From positions 1 through 64,000 of the forward strand of contig JAOARG010000031.1 in the NCBI GenBank assembly GCA_025210655.1: 64,000 nt of DNA, in the 5' to 3' direction. The first letter of the stretch is position 1, and every line of letters begins with the position of its first letter. A program made the translations under genes and the position numbers. A model generated the notes under the pieces. It ran no database searches and had not been told where the DNA came from. It saw only the letters and a list, made by a program, of their open reading frames with translations. Source of the DNA: Bacillota bacterium. Lineage in GTDB: Bacteria > Bacillota > Clostridia > Peptostreptococcales > Acidaminobacteraceae. Positions 43,987 through 53,225 of this stretch are shown in pieces.

Positions 43987-44424
43987 TTAATCAAGCTTAA
44001 TATTTCTATTATCCTTATATGTTGATAGAACGATATAGGTATAGGTGTTTTTAGCATAATTATTGATATTATCAATTAGTCTTTCTAGGTGTTGAGTGTC
44101 TTTTGTGATAGCCTTTACTAAAAAGCAAGTACCACCTGTAACCTTATGACATTCCATGATTTCATTTAAACCAGTCAGATGATTTTCCATTTCTTTAATA
44201 GTCATGTCTCCTACAGGTACAGTTATAAATGATATAAGACTAAAACCTACTTTTTCATAATCGATGACGGCTGAGTAGCCTTTGATTATACCCTCTGATT
44301 CAAGTTTTTTAATTCTTTCTTTTGTTGCAGTTGGTGAAAGCTCTATAATTCTTGCAAGTTCTGCAACAGATATTTTGCCGTTTTCTTGAAGAATATTTAG
44401 TATTTGAATATCATAAGAGTCCAT
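43987..44424 (-). CDS. Lrp/AsnC-family transcriptional regulator
   Basis: The 145-aa protein has the Lrp N-terminal HTH (DSYDIQILNILQENGKISVA, LARIIELSPTATKERIKKLE) and the C-terminal RAM ligand-binding domain (FITVPVGDMT...MECHKVTGGTCFLVKAITKD). Members sense amino acids and regulate amino acid metabolism. The ligand cannot be inferred. The gene is alone, divergent from the RNase H gene. Confidence 0.88.
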   Translation of the reverse strand: MDSYDIQILNILQENGKISVAELARIIELSPTATKERIKKLESEGIIKGYSAVIDYEKVGFSLISFITVPVGDMTIKEMENHLTGLNEIMECHKVTGGTCFLVKAITKDTQHLERLIDNINNYAKNTYTYIVLSTYKDNRNIKLD

Positions 44425-44523
44425 TGATTTTCCCCCACTATAGTATTTGCTTACATTATATTTTATTACTATGTCTTAGGCAAACTGTTTTTGGTATAAT
44501 GGTTTTAGAATAATTGAAAATAC

Positions 44524-44642
44524 AAGGCCACTGAAAAAGTCCTATTTGAAATTCTTATACCACAATATGTATCTTTCTTTCAACTATGGAACCCAACATA
44601 TTGAAGATAAGAATCAACCATAGCTACTTTTTCAGCGGCTTC
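44524..44642. mobile_element. MITE-like insertion, 119 bp, with 8-bp target duplication
   Basis: The segment is bounded by direct repeats GAAAATAC (44516-44523 and 44643-44650). Its ends are imperfect inverted repeats of about 33 bases sharing GCC-R-CTGAAAAAGT and, further in, ATTCTTAT. It has no reading frame. This is the form of a miniature inverted-repeat transposable element, moved by a transposase encoded elsewhere. It sits directly before the RNase H ribosome site. Confidence 0.7.
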
Positions 44643-44662
44643 GAAAATACCGAGGTGATGAT

Positions 44663-45205
44663 ATGAAATCTATAAATATATATACAGATGGTGGATGTTC
44701 TAACAATCAGAGTTCAGAAAACCATGGGGGTTGGGGAGCAATACTTGAATATAATGGACACAAGAAAGAACTTTATGGGAGTAAGAAAAATACTACTAAT
44801 AATCAAATGGAGATTCAGGCAGTAATTGAGGCCCTTAAGTCACTTAAGAGGCATGATATCCATATAAATATTTTTTCGGATTCAGGTTATGTAATAGATT
44901 GCTTTAATAAAAAATGGTATTTAAACTGGGAGAAAAACGGTTGGAAGACTTCTAGCAAAAAACCCGTAGAAAACAGGGGATTATGGGAAGAGTTAATAGC
45001 TTTAGTTAGGAAATTGGAATCTGTAAATTTCTATAGGATGAAGGGCCACTTAAATGTAGGGAAGCAAGCTGAAATAAACACGTGGTATGAAAAGTTCAAG
45101 AAATGGAACGGTGACCACTTCACAATGGAAGATTTTTTATATGTTGTGGATATGAATAATAGGGCAGATGAACTCGCCAATGTTGGAATAAGTGAGATAA
45201 AGTAA
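44663..45205 (+). CDS. rnhA: ribonuclease HI
   Basis: The 180-aa protein cleaves the RNA of RNA-DNA hybrids. The catalytic carboxylates are visible: Asp in IYTDGGCSNN, Glu in NNQMEIQAVIEAL, Asp in IFSDSGYVI and Asp in NNRADELAN. A long insert before the last motif (residues about 125-165) is typical of the clostridial form. The basic handle is present (KKWYLNWEKNGWKTSSKKP). GAGGTGATG lies just before the ATG and just after the MITE-like insertion. Confidence 0.9.
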   Translation: MKSINIYTDGGCSNNQSSENHGGWGAILEYNGHKKELYGSKKNTTNNQMEIQAVIEALKSLKRHDIHINIFSDSGYVIDCFNKKWYLNWEKNGWKTSSKKPVENRGLWEELIALVRKLESVNFYRMKGHLNVGKQAEINTWYEKFKKWNGDHFTMEDFLYVVDMNNRADELANVGISEIK

Positions 45206-45206
45206 A

Positions 45207-45306
45207 AATAGTAGATAGTGATTAGTAGATAGTAGATAGTGATTAGAAGTTGGAAAAAAAATCTTTTTCCAGCTACTAATGTCTAACTACTATCTACTAT
45301 TTTTTT
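45207..45306. repeat. TAG-arm terminator element, copy 4
   Basis: TAGTAGATAGTGATTAG-type words on the left and complementary CTAACTACTATCTACTA words on the right enclose a hairpin TGGAAAAA/TTTTTCCA (45251-45271). The arms together form a long imperfect palindrome. It lies between rnhA and mrp, in the same direction. Confidence 0.7.
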
Positions 45307-45309
45307 AGT

Positions 45310-45368
45310 TTGACATAAAAAAATATAAGAGTATAATTAAAAATAGCATATGCCAATAAAATTTGGCA
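45310..45368 (+). promoter_or_regulatory. mrp promoter with TGCCAA palindrome
   Basis: TTGACA (45310-45315) and TATAAT (45332-45337), spacer 16, form a strong promoter. TGCCAATAAAATTTGGCA (45351-45368) is an interrupted palindrome lying just after the expected transcription start, a typical repressor position. The regulator is unknown; the Fur-family protein in the same operon is one candidate. Confidence 0.5.
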
Positions 45369-45386
45369 AATACAGGGGTGAAAAAA

Positions 45387-46172
45387 ATGGAAAAAATAGT
45401 TGCAAGTAAAAATAGCAAAATTAAGAATTGTATAGCTGTTATGAGTGGAAAGGGTGGAGTTGGAAAAAGTTCTGTGACTTCAGTTCTTGCTACAAATCTG
45501 AACAGACAGGGTTATAAGGTAGGTATAATGGATGCGGATATCACTGGACCAAGTATTCCAAAGGTTTTTGGAGTTAATAAAAAAAGAGCTGGTGGAAATA
45601 GTGAAGTAATCTTTCCAGTTGAATCGGTTACAGGTATAAAGATGATTTCAATTAATCTTCTTATACCAAATGAAGAGGAACCTGTTATTTGGAGAGGTCC
45701 TGCTATTTCAGGAGTTGTTAAGCAGTTTTATTCAGAGGTTGAGTGGGGAGAACTGGATTATTTATTAATCGATATGCCTCCAGGAACAGGTGATGTACCT
45801 CTAACAATTATGCAGTCAATAGACATTGATGGTGTAGTAGTTGTATCTTCACCACAGGATTTAGTTAAATTAATAGTAAAAAAATCTATTAATATGACTA
45901 AAAAAATGGATGTTGAAGTACTAGGAATAGTTGAAAATATGTCTTATTTAAAATGTCCTGATTGTGATAAGAAAATAAATATTTTCGGTGAAAGTAAATT
46001 GGATGCAGTTGCTGAGGAATATGGAGTAAATGTAATTCACAAAATGCCAATTGATCCTGAATTTGCAAAACTATGTGATGAAGGAAAAATTGAACTTTAT
46101 CATGATTATAATAAGGAGTTTACGGATCAGCTTACAGCGAACGTGAATACTTATTTGACTAATTTAAAATAA
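45387..46172 (+). CDS. mrp: Mrp/NBP35-type Fe-S cluster carrier ATPase
   Basis: The 261-aa protein is a deviant Walker A ATPase (MSGKGGVGKSSVTSVLATNL) with Walker B-like DYLLIDMPPGTGD and the C-terminal MSYLKCPDCDKKINIFG, whose CPDC cysteines bridge an Fe-S cluster in the dimer. It delivers clusters to apo-proteins. I start at the ATG at 45387 with AGGGGTG upstream; an earlier TTG at 45363 lies in the promoter palindrome. It leads an operon with a Fur-family and a DUF134 gene. Confidence 0.9.
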   Translation: MEKIVASKNSKIKNCIAVMSGKGGVGKSSVTSVLATNLNRQGYKVGIMDADITGPSIPKVFGVNKKRAGGNSEVIFPVESVTGIKMISINLLIPNEEEPVIWRGPAISGVVKQFYSEVEWGELDYLLIDMPPGTGDVPLTIMQSIDIDGVVVVSSPQDLVKLIVKKSINMTKKMDVEVLGIVENMSYLKCPDCDKKINIFGESKLDAVAEEYGVNVIHKMPIDPEFAKLCDEGKIELYHDYNKEFTDQLTANVNTYLTNLK

Positions 46173-46192
46173 GTATATTGGAGAGATGAACC

Positions 46193-46633
46193 GTGTATGC
46201 TAAGTTAAATATTATCAAGAATATTCTTAAGGAAAATGATTTAAAAATAACACGTCCAAGGATTGAAATATCCAAACTTTTTTTAACTAATGATTGTCAT
46301 CTTGATGCTGAGGGTATATACAATTTTGTTAAGAGTAAAAGAATAAGTCTTCCAACCGTATATAGAACTTTGGATGTTCTTTATAAAAATGATATAATAA
46401 AAAAAGTATCTATTGATAACATTAAAGCTTATGAACTTAATTTGTTTAACGAAAAAAATTATCATGTTCATTTTAAGTGCAAGATATGTAAAAAGTTATT
46501 TGAATATGATGATATTGAGTTGAAGGATAATATAGAGTTTCAACTTAGTTTTGTAGAAGCAAAGTATCATGCAAAGGCTGATAGTGTAAGTATTATCATG
46601 GATGGACTATGTGAAGACTGTAGGAGGAAATAA
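46193..46633 (+). CDS. Fur-family transcriptional regulator
   Basis: The 146-aa protein has the winged helix (LKITRPRIEISKLFLTNDCH, then SLPTVYRTLDVLYK) and metal sites in YHVHFKCKICKKLFEYDD and GLCEDCRRK. It differs from the PerR-like protein at 38 kb. Fur, Zur or another specificity cannot be decided. It starts at GTG with GGAGAG upstream, and its stop overlaps the next ATG (TAATG), so translation is coupled. Confidence 0.82.
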   Translation: MYAKLNIIKNILKENDLKITRPRIEISKLFLTNDCHLDAEGIYNFVKSKRISLPTVYRTLDVLYKNDIIKKVSIDNIKAYELNLFNEKNYHVHFKCKICKKLFEYDDIELKDNIEFQLSFVEAKYHAKADSVSIIMDGLCEDCRRK

Positions 46634-47082
46634 TGCCAAGACCTGTTAAGTTGAGAAAAGTGGCTTTTATGCCGGATAGTGTGTATTTTAAACCTGATGG
46701 AATAAGGAAATGTTACTTAGAAGAGGTTCCTTTAAAGATAGAAGAACTTGAAGCAATGAGACTAAAAGATATTGAGGGTCTTAGCCAGGCTGAGTGTGCA
46801 GAGCTTATGAATGTTTCTAGGCAGACATTTCAACTAATAATAGATGAGGCCAGAAAAAAAGTTGCCATAGCCCTTACTCAGGGTAAGGCTATAAAAATAA
46901 GTGGTGGGAATTATACTCTAAACATATGTAAATATAGCTGTGAATCCTGTGGTAAAGAATTTGAAGCTGCATATGAAAATGAGGAAGTTAAGTGCCCTTC
47001 TTGCGGAGAAAACTTGGTTAAATGTTTAGATGATGATAAGTTTTGTAGACAAAGATGTAGGAAATCTGGATGTTGTAGATAA
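46633..47082 (+). CDS. DUF134 family DNA-binding protein with zinc-ribbon tail
   Basis: The 149-aa protein starts MPRPVKLRKVAFMPD and has a sigma-region-4-like HTH (GLSQAECAELMNVSRQTFQ), the DUF134 pattern. The C-terminal half has Cx2C pairs (YSCESCGKE, VKCPSCGEN) and ends in a cysteine-rich CRQRCRKSGCCR. DUF134 genes often sit beside Mrp-type carriers and dinitrogenase-iron-cofactor proteins, as here, suggesting a role in Fe-S metabolism regulation. Confidence 0.85.
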   Translation: MPRPVKLRKVAFMPDSVYFKPDGIRKCYLEEVPLKIEELEAMRLKDIEGLSQAECAELMNVSRQTFQLIIDEARKKVAIALTQGKAIKISGGNYTLNICKYSCESCGKEFEAAYENEEVKCPSCGENLVKCLDDDKFCRQRCRKSGCCR

Positions 47083-47092
47083 GTGAAATTAT

Positions 47093-47136
47093 GGACTTTA
47101 GCCCTAGTAATTAAATGGTGCTAAGGTCCTATTTTT
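47093..47136 (+). terminator. terminator of the mrp operon
   Basis: GGACTTTAGC and GCTAAGGTCC pair across a loop of about 18 bases, followed by ATTTTTATTT. Confidence 0.75.
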
Positions 47137-47359
47137 ATTTCGCCTTACAAAATATATATATTGATATGATTAAAAATTGTAGTAATTTACGAAAATCTAC
47201 TATATTTTTTGGAAAAATATAATGTATAATTATAAGTGCAAGGTCTTGTTTTTATACACACAGGTTTGTCAAGGCTTTGCAATTACTAGATTGTATATTT
47301 TGTATATAATGTTATTTTGAGGAATTGTCATATTTTGATTTTATTGAAAGGTGGTGTAA

Positions 47360-47376
47360 GGCTCTTTGGGAGAGCC
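47360..47376 (+). promoter_or_regulatory. hairpin covering the mgsA ribosome-binding site
   Basis: GGCTCT (47360-47365) and AGAGCC (47371-47376) pair around TTGGG. The likely Shine-Dalgarno GGGAGAG (47368-47374) is inside the hairpin, 9 bases before the ATG. Folding would hide the ribosome site. Confidence 0.5.
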
Positions 47377-47383
47377 GAGATTT

Positions 47384-47788
47384 ATGAATATTGCAATGAT
47401 TGCACATGATAAGAAAAAAGACCAAATTGTTAAATTTGCAGTAAGACATAGGGAAGCACTGGAAAAGCATAAGATATTTACAACGGGGACTACTGGTAAA
47501 AGGATTAACGATGTAACTGGATTACCTGTTACAAGATTTCTGTCAGGACCACTTGGGGGAGATCAACAGATTGGCTCTATGATTGCATGTGAGAAGATTG
47601 ATTTTGTTATATTTTTAAGAGATCCCCTTACTGCTCAGCCGCATGAACCAGATGTACAAGCCTTACTTAGGATGTGTGATGTTCATTTTATACCACTTGC
47701 TACTAATATTGTTTCAGCAGAAATACTTATTAAGGCACTTCAAAGTGATGATGTAAAATGGGCAGAAATAAAATCAAATTATCATTAA
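47384..47788 (+). CDS. mgsA: methylglyoxal synthase
   Basis: The 134-aa enzyme converts dihydroxyacetone phosphate to methylglyoxal and phosphate, a bypass of lower glycolysis under phosphate limitation. The family motifs are all visible: [22 protein letters not shown], the catalytic [13 protein letters not shown] and [16 protein letters not shown] use the ATG at 47384; an in-frame ATG is absent upstream and a weaker start near 47366 lies within the hairpin. Confidence 0.93.
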   Translation: MNIAMIAHDKKKDQIVKFAVRHREALEKHKIFTTGTTGKRINDVTGLPVTRFLSGPLGGDQQIGSMIACEKIDFVIFLRDPLTAQPHEPDVQALLRMCDVHFIPLATNIVSAEILIKALQSDDVKWAEIKSNYH

Positions 47789-48007
47789 TCGGTAAGAAAA
47801 CTACTTTGGGGAAAAATCAATAATTCACAATAATATGTGGATAACCTGTTGATTATGTTGATAACCGAATTTTTGTTCGAGTAAAAATTGTTAAAAACAT
47901 GTTAAAAACTAATAATTTATGTGGGTAAATAATAATTTGCCCACATTTTTGTTAATAAACCTGTGGATAATGTTTATAAGCTAAATTCATTTATGGGAGG
48001 ACGGATG
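47789..48007. promoter_or_regulatory. intergenic region with two perfect DnaA-box matches
   Basis: TGTGGATAA occurs at 47836-47844 and 47962-47970 in the same orientation, with related GTTGATAAC at about 47858. A stem ATGTGGG...CCCACAT (about 47919-47946) may act as a weak terminator. The chemoreceptor promoter should be here. Confidence 0.4.
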
Positions 48008-50011
48008 ATGAAATTAAGGTACAAAGTATTAATACCTATAACTGCAATCATATTAATTGCTTCAGTTATATTTACTTTTAATGGAATTATGGGTGCAAAT
48101 GATATTGCTGAAAACTTAATTGGTACACAGCTTGGTGGTCAGATTAAAAGTATCGTTAGCAGTGTTAAGGCAAGGGATGAAATAGTTAATAATATTCTAG
48201 CTGATATGGATAACTCAAACATAGGAATGACAAAAGCGATTGCTAGGATTATTGCAGACGATCCAAAATACTTAGAATATGAAAATATGATGAAATTGAA
48301 AGACTATTTAGGTGTAGAAGAGATTCACGTTGTAAATGCTGATGGTATCATTGTTAGTGGTACGGTTAAAGAGTTCTATGGCTTTGACTTTGCAAGTTCT
48401 GAGCAAACAGTACCATTTCTTGATGGTATTGGGGTTGAAGGATATGAACTAGCCCAAAAACCTATGATAAGGGGAACTGATGGTGTGCTATTCCAGTATC
48501 TTGGAGTTTCTAGACTGGATCAACCAGGTATTGTTCAAATAGGTGTATCAATGGAGAAATTATTTGAGATTACTAGTGATCTTGATGTAGAAAAAATTGT
48601 TGAGAGAATGAAAATCGGTGAAACTGGTTATGCATTCGTTTTAGATGAAGATAATAAGGTTATGTTCCACCATGATTCTACTAAAATAGGTACAGATCTT
48701 AATCAAGTTGAATGGGCAAAAAAAATGCTTAGCCAAGATACAGGTGTTGAAATTGTAGACATTGAGGGTGTTAAGAGTTTTGTGTATTATGATACTGTTG
48801 AAGATATGAAACTTGGAGCAGTTATACCGGTTACTGAGTTTAAAGGAACCGTGGACAAGCTTATGATTAAGTCAGTTGTGCTTATAATTATTGCTCTTGC
48901 CATAGCATATCTATTAATAGCATATGTAATTGCCAGAACTGTAGTTAAGCCAGTAAATAAGATTAGAGAAAGTATGGAACGTGTAGGAAATGGAGATCTT
49001 AGCGTTTCCTTAAAGGCTAGAAATAAAGATGAGATTGGCGTTCTTATGGAGAACTTTAACCTTATGGTTGGGAATATTAAAAATCTTATCCATGGAGTAA
49101 AGGATCTTTCTAAGGAACTCGGAGACTCTTCAGAAGTGATTGCTGGTTCAGCTGATAATGTTGCAACTTCAAGTACACAAATTAGTGTGACAGTTGATGA
49201 AATTGCATCAGGAGCAACTTCTCAGGCAACAGAAGTACAAGAGGCAGCTGCCTTAGTTATGAAACTTTCTGAAAGTATTGATGATGTAAATCAAAACGCT
49301 CAGGAAATGGAAGTACAAGTTAAGGGTACTGTTACTTTAACAGATGATGGTATGAAAAACATTGGTGCATTAAGAAATACTTTTAGTGTGACAAATGAAA
49401 CAAATAGAAATCTTGTGGATGCTGTTGGAGTACTAAATGAGAAGTCTGAGAATATCAATACAATAATTGATGCAATAACTCAAATTTCTGATCAAACAGG
49501 ACTTTTAGCACTTAATGCAGCAATCGAAGCAGCAAGAGCAGGAGAAGCAGGAAGAGGATTCTCAGTAGTAGCTGATGAAATCAGTAAATTAGCAGATGAA
49601 TCTAAAAAATCTTCAGATGAAATTGCCAAGATTATTGAAGAAATTAAAAACATTATTGCTAAAATCGTTGATGATGTACAAAATACCAATCAACTTTTAG
49701 AAGAAAATGATGTAGCAATAGAAAAAACTAGGGAATCATTCGAATCTATTGTTAATGCAGTAGAAAGAATTGATCACGAACTTAATAATACTAAGCAGTC
49801 CACTGAAATAATGACTGACCAGAAAAATGGTATAGTAGCTTCTATAGAAAACATTTCAGCAGTATCAGAAGAAGCAGCAGCTTCAGCAGAAGAAGTAAGC
49901 GCTTCAAGCCAAGAGCAAAACACTGCTATGGAGAATACTGTAGATGCTATTAGAAGACTTAATGATAGTATTAAGGAACTTGTTGATAGTGTTGATAGGT
50001 TTAAAGTGTAG
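48008..50011 (+). CDS. methyl-accepting chemotaxis protein
   Basis: The 667-aa protein has a first membrane span (about residues 7-25), an extracellular dCache-like sensor domain (to about 290, containing [20 protein letters not shown]), a second span (about 292-318), a HAMP linker and a long signalling domain. The signalling tip reads [20 protein letters not shown] followed by [17 protein letters not shown], the conserved hairpin. It should feed CheA. The ATG at 48008 has GGGAGG 7 bases upstream. Ligand unknown. Confidence 0.92.
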   Translation: MKLRYKVLIPITAIILIASVIFTFNGIMGANDIAENLIGTQLGGQIKSIVSSVKARDEIVNNILADMDNSNIGMTKAIARIIADDPKYLEYENMMKLKDYLGVEEIHVVNADGIIVSGTVKEFYGFDFASSEQTVPFLDGIGVEGYELAQKPMIRGTDGVLFQYLGVSRLDQPGIVQIGVSMEKLFEITSDLDVEKIVERMKIGETGYAFVLDEDNKVMFHHDSTKIGTDLNQVEWAKKMLSQDTGVEIVDIEGVKSFVYYDTVEDMKLGAVIPVTEFKGTVDKLMIKSVVLIIIALAIAYLLIAYVIARTVVKPVNKIRESMERVGNGDLSVSLKARNKDEIGVLMENFNLMVGNIKNLIHGVKDLSKELGDSSEVIAGSADNVATSSTQISVTVDEIASGATSQATEVQEAAALVMKLSESIDDVNQNAQEMEVQVKGTVTLTDDGMKNIGALRNTFSVTNETNRNLVDAVGVLNEKSENINTIIDAITQISDQTGLLALNAAIEAARAGEAGRGFSVVADEISKLADESKKSSDEIAKIIEEIKNIIAKIVDDVQNTNQLLEENDVAIEKTRESFESIVNAVERIDHELNNTKQSTEIMTDQKNGIVASIENISAVSEEAAASAEEVSASSQEQNTAMENTVDAIRRLNDSIKELVDSVDRFKV

Positions 50012-50144
50012 TCTAGTTGATGGTAGTTAGTTGGTTAGTAGATAGGTAAATAAAAGCCTTATTTTGCATTATGCAAAATAAGGCTTTTTTGGTTTTTCTG
50101 TCCACTAACAACTATCTACTAACCAACTATTATCACTATCTAGA
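50012..50144. repeat. TAG-arm terminator element, copy 5
   Basis: Left words (GGTAGTTAGTTGGTTAGTAG) and right words (ACTATCTACTAACCAACTA) flank the perfect hairpin AAAAGCCTTATTTTGCA / TGCAAAATAAGGCTTTT (50052-50090). The same hairpin core occurs in copy 2. It separates the convergent chemoreceptor and antiporter genes. Confidence 0.8.
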
Positions 50145-51317
50145 TAAATGCTTCTCCCCAACAATTCTAATCCCCATAGATCCTAGTGGTGCCGTAATTA
50201 TAATAGATAGAACAGCTAAAGCAAGGATAATTTCTCCGCCCTCTACACCCATTGTAAGGGGGACAGCTCCTATTGCTGCTTGAACTGTTGCTTTTGGAAT
50301 ATATGAAATTACACAGAATAGTTTTTCATGTTTATTAAGATTTGTTCCAAGTAAAGATATTATTACCCCGATACTTCTAAATATAAGTCCGAAGGCAATT
50401 ATTAGTATGCCTATCATACCTGAATCCATTGCTACATGGATATTTACTTGGGCTCCTACTAGAACAAACAGAAGGATTTCTGCAAGACCCCATATCCTGT
50501 TGTATCCTAGGGACATTTCCAGTCCAAATTTACTATCCCTTTCAGATATTACATAACCGATTGCCATTATTCCAAGTAAGCTAGCTATAGGTATTATGCC
50601 TTTAAGATATTCTTCTCCTGCATTGTACATAAGTGAAATGGAGAAGAGTATTAATATTTTTTGTACATCAGAAAGATTAAACTTTTTGAATATTTCATAT
50701 ACTATTAATCCTATTAAAGCACCTGATAGTATTCCAAGTATTATTGATACAGGTATACCCAGAATTTGAAGTGCTAGGTTGGAGTTTGTACCAAAATATA
50801 GTCCTGTAAATGATGAAAAAATTGTTATTGCAAATACATCGTCTATTGATGCTCCTGCAAGAATAAGGGATGGGATTTCCTTATCTTTCCCCCTGCCTGT
50901 TTCGATAAAATGAAGCATGGATGGAACGACTACAGCTGGTGAAACTGCTGCTACAATGAATCCAAGAATACCACCTTGAATGAAAGTAAATCCAAGTAGA
51001 TATTTTGATATAAACATAATTGAGAAACCTTCAAGAAGCCCTGGTATACAACTCATTTTCATAGCTGGTTTACCAATTTTTTTTAGGGTTTCCTTTTTGA
51101 TTCCAAGACCAGCCCTAATTAGTATTACTATAAGGGCAATTTTCCTTAGCTCTGATGAAATGTTAAGAATTCCTTCATCAATAAGGGGCAGTGGTCCATA
51201 TGGTCCAATGATTACACCAAGTATTAGCATTCCCAAAAGTCCGGGAAGTTTTATCTTTTCAAAAGATAGTTTCAGTAGTATACCTAAAATAATTATAAGT
51301 CCTAAAGAAAATAGCAT
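50136..51317 (-). CDS. cation:proton antiporter (CPA family)
   Basis: The 393-aa polytopic protein has about 12 membrane spans and the CPA-type elements LPGLLGMLILGVIIGP near the N-terminus, GFIVAAVSPAVVVPSML and SLILAGASIDDVFAIT, where the Asp-Asp pair is the likely ion site. It probably exchanges Na+ or K+ for H+. I use the ATG at 51317 with GGAGG 6 bases upstream. It is monocistronic and convergent with the chemoreceptor. Confidence 0.82.
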   Translation of the reverse strand: MLFSLGLIIILGILLKLSFEKIKLPGLLGMLILGVIIGPYGPLPLIDEGILNISSELRKIALIVILIRAGLGIKKETLKKIGKPAMKMSCIPGLLEGFSIMFISKYLLGFTFIQGGILGFIVAAVSPAVVVPSMLHFIETGRGKDKEIPSLILAGASIDDVFAITIFSSFTGLYFGTNSNLALQILGIPVSIILGILSGALIGLIVYEIFKKFNLSDVQKILILFSISLMYNAGEEYLKGIIPIASLLGIMAIGYVISERDSKFGLEMSLGYNRIWGLAEILLFVLVGAQVNIHVAMDSGMIGILIIAFGLIFRSIGVIISLLGTNLNKHEKLFCVISYIPKATVQAAIGAVPLTMGVEGGEIILALAVLSIIITAPLGSMGIRIVGEKHLSR

Positions 51318-51449
51318 TATTGTCCTCCTAAATTGCAAAATCTTCTACCAACATAATAATCTTAAAAAAGCAAATATGCAAATTTAACTGACTTATTTTT
51401 TTCTGTTGGTTATAATAGTAGATGTAAGAAAAGATAAGGAGGAGAAGAA

Positions 51450-53225
51450 ATGAATAAGGATTTAAGATGGAATCTTGACAATATATATTCGGCCATTGAT
51501 TCAGACAAATATAAGGGCGATTTTTCAAAACTTGTAAGTATGACTGATGAGTTTAATATATGGGCAAAAGAAATAGACTCTAAAGAGCCAATTAAGGTTA
51601 TGGAAGAATATATTGCAAAGACAAGTGAAATCTATACTTTAATTGAGAAAATAAATTTATATGTTAATTTACTTATCTATGGTGATACTTCAAATACTCA
51701 GGCCCTAAAGGCAAGGGATTTACTCAGCAATGTAATGACTGAGTTAACTCTTCCCAATGTATTATTTCAGAAAGGGCTTTCCAAATTAGAGAATATTTTT
51801 GACCTAATTGAAAAGTCGGATTCTTTAATTGAACATAAATTTATGCTTATGGAAATATATGAATCATCTAAATATCTTCTTGATGAAAAAGAGGAGATAT
51901 TAATATCAAAGCTTAGACAAACAGGGTCAGAATCATGGGAAATGCTTCAATCAATACTTACTTCAACTCTAACTGTAAATTTAGGAAATGAAGAGGAGGA
52001 AATTGTTCCAATTTCAGTAGCTAGAAATCTTGCTTACCATGAGAATCAAGCTACTAGAAAAAATGCTTATGAAAAAGAACTAAAATCCTATGAAAAGATT
52101 GAGGACTCTATAGCATATTCTATTAACTCTATAAAAGGTGAAGTAAATACAATCACTGAGTTAAGGGGATATGAATCACCACTGCATGAAGCATTGAAAA
52201 AATCTAAAATGCAAAAGGAAACTCTGGATGCAATGTTAAGTGCTATAAAAGATTATTTACCTGATTTCTGGAGATACTTTAAGAGAAAAGGTGAATTAAT
52301 GGGATCGGATAAGGGTCTGGCATTCTATGATTTATTTGCCCCACTTGGAAAGACGGGAAATACTTTTACTTATGATGAAGCAAGAGTATTTATTGAAGAA
52401 AATTTTGCTAAGTATAGTGAGAAGCTTAAAAATTATGCAAAAAAAGCATTCGATGAAGAATGGATAGATGTTGCACCAAGGGAAAATAAGGTAAGTGGAG
52501 CATTTTGCAGTGGTTGCTATGATATAGAAGAGTCAAGGATACTTACAAACTTTACAGGAACAATGAGTGATGTAATAACCTTAGCTCACGAACTAGGTCA
52601 TGGATATCACAATGATTGTATCTATGGAGAGTCTATACTGAATACTGATTCACCAATGCCCCTTGCAGAAACAGCATCTACATTCTGTGAGACTATAGTT
52701 AATCAAGCTATTATATCATCTTGTGAAACAGACGAGGAAAAGCTATATATCCTTGATAATTCCCTTCAAGATGCAGGTCAAGTAATTTGTGATATATACA
52801 GTAGATTCCTATTTGAGTCAGAAGTATTTGAAAATAGAAAGGACAGCAGTCTTTCTGTAGCAGATCTAAAAGAAACCATGACAAATTCTCAGAAAGAGGC
52901 TTATGGAAGTGGACTAAATCATGAACTACTTCATCCCTACATGTGGGTAATAAAGCCCCACTACTATTCGGGTTCATTGAGTTTTTACAATTTCCCATAT
53001 GCATTTGGACTTTTATTTGCAAAGGGATTATATAGCAAGTACTTAGAGGATAAGGAAGAATTTATTCCAAAGTATGATATTCTACTATCTTCAACTGGTA
53101 AGAACACAGCTGAGGATGTTGCTAAAATAATGGATGTTGATATTACAAAGAAGGAATTCTGGGCTAGCTCACTTGAGCTTATTAAGGGAGATATTGAGAA
53201 GTTTTTGGAGATTACAGGTGTGTAG
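51450..53225 (+). CDS. pepF: oligoendopeptidase F
   Basis: The 591-aa M3-family zinc peptidase degrades cytoplasmic oligopeptides of about 7-17 residues. The zinc motif TLAHELGHGYH lies near residue 380, with the downstream glutamate in PLAETASTFCETIV. The N-terminus DLRWNLDNIYSAID is typical. Length matches PepF. AAGGAGG precedes the ATG. The stop codon abuts the first word of the GTCTAG element. Confidence 0.95.
   Translation: MNKDLRWNLDNIYSAIDSDKYKGDFSKLVSMTDEFNIWAKEIDSKEPIKVMEEYIAKTSEIYTLIEKINLYVNLLIYGDTSNTQALKARDLLSNVMTELTLPNVLFQKGLSKLENIFDLIEKSDSLIEHKFMLMEIYESSKYLLDEKEEILISKLRQTGSESWEMLQSILTSTLTVNLGNEEEEIVPISVARNLAYHENQATRKNAYEKELKSYEKIEDSIAYSINSIKGEVNTITELRGYESPLHEALKKSKMQKETLDAMLSAIKDYLPDFWRYFKRKGELMGSDKGLAFYDLFAPLGKTGNTFTYDEARVFIEENFAKYSEKLKNYAKKAFDEEWIDVAPRENKVSGAFCSGCYDIEESRILTNFTGTMSDVITLAHELGHGYHNDCIYGESILNTDSPMPLAETASTFCETIVNQAIISSCETDEEKLYILDNSLQDAGQVICDIYSRFLFESEVFENRKDSSLSVADLKETMTNSQKEAYGSGLNHELLHPYMWVIKPHYYSGSLSFYNFPYAFGLLFAKGLYSKYLEDKEEFIPKYDILLSSTGKNTAEDVAKIMDVDITKKEFWASSLELIKGDIEKFLEITGV

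Noticed and set aside
44516-44650. Full insertion sequence
   Set aside because: The segment is only 119 bases with no transposase; best seen as a MITE.
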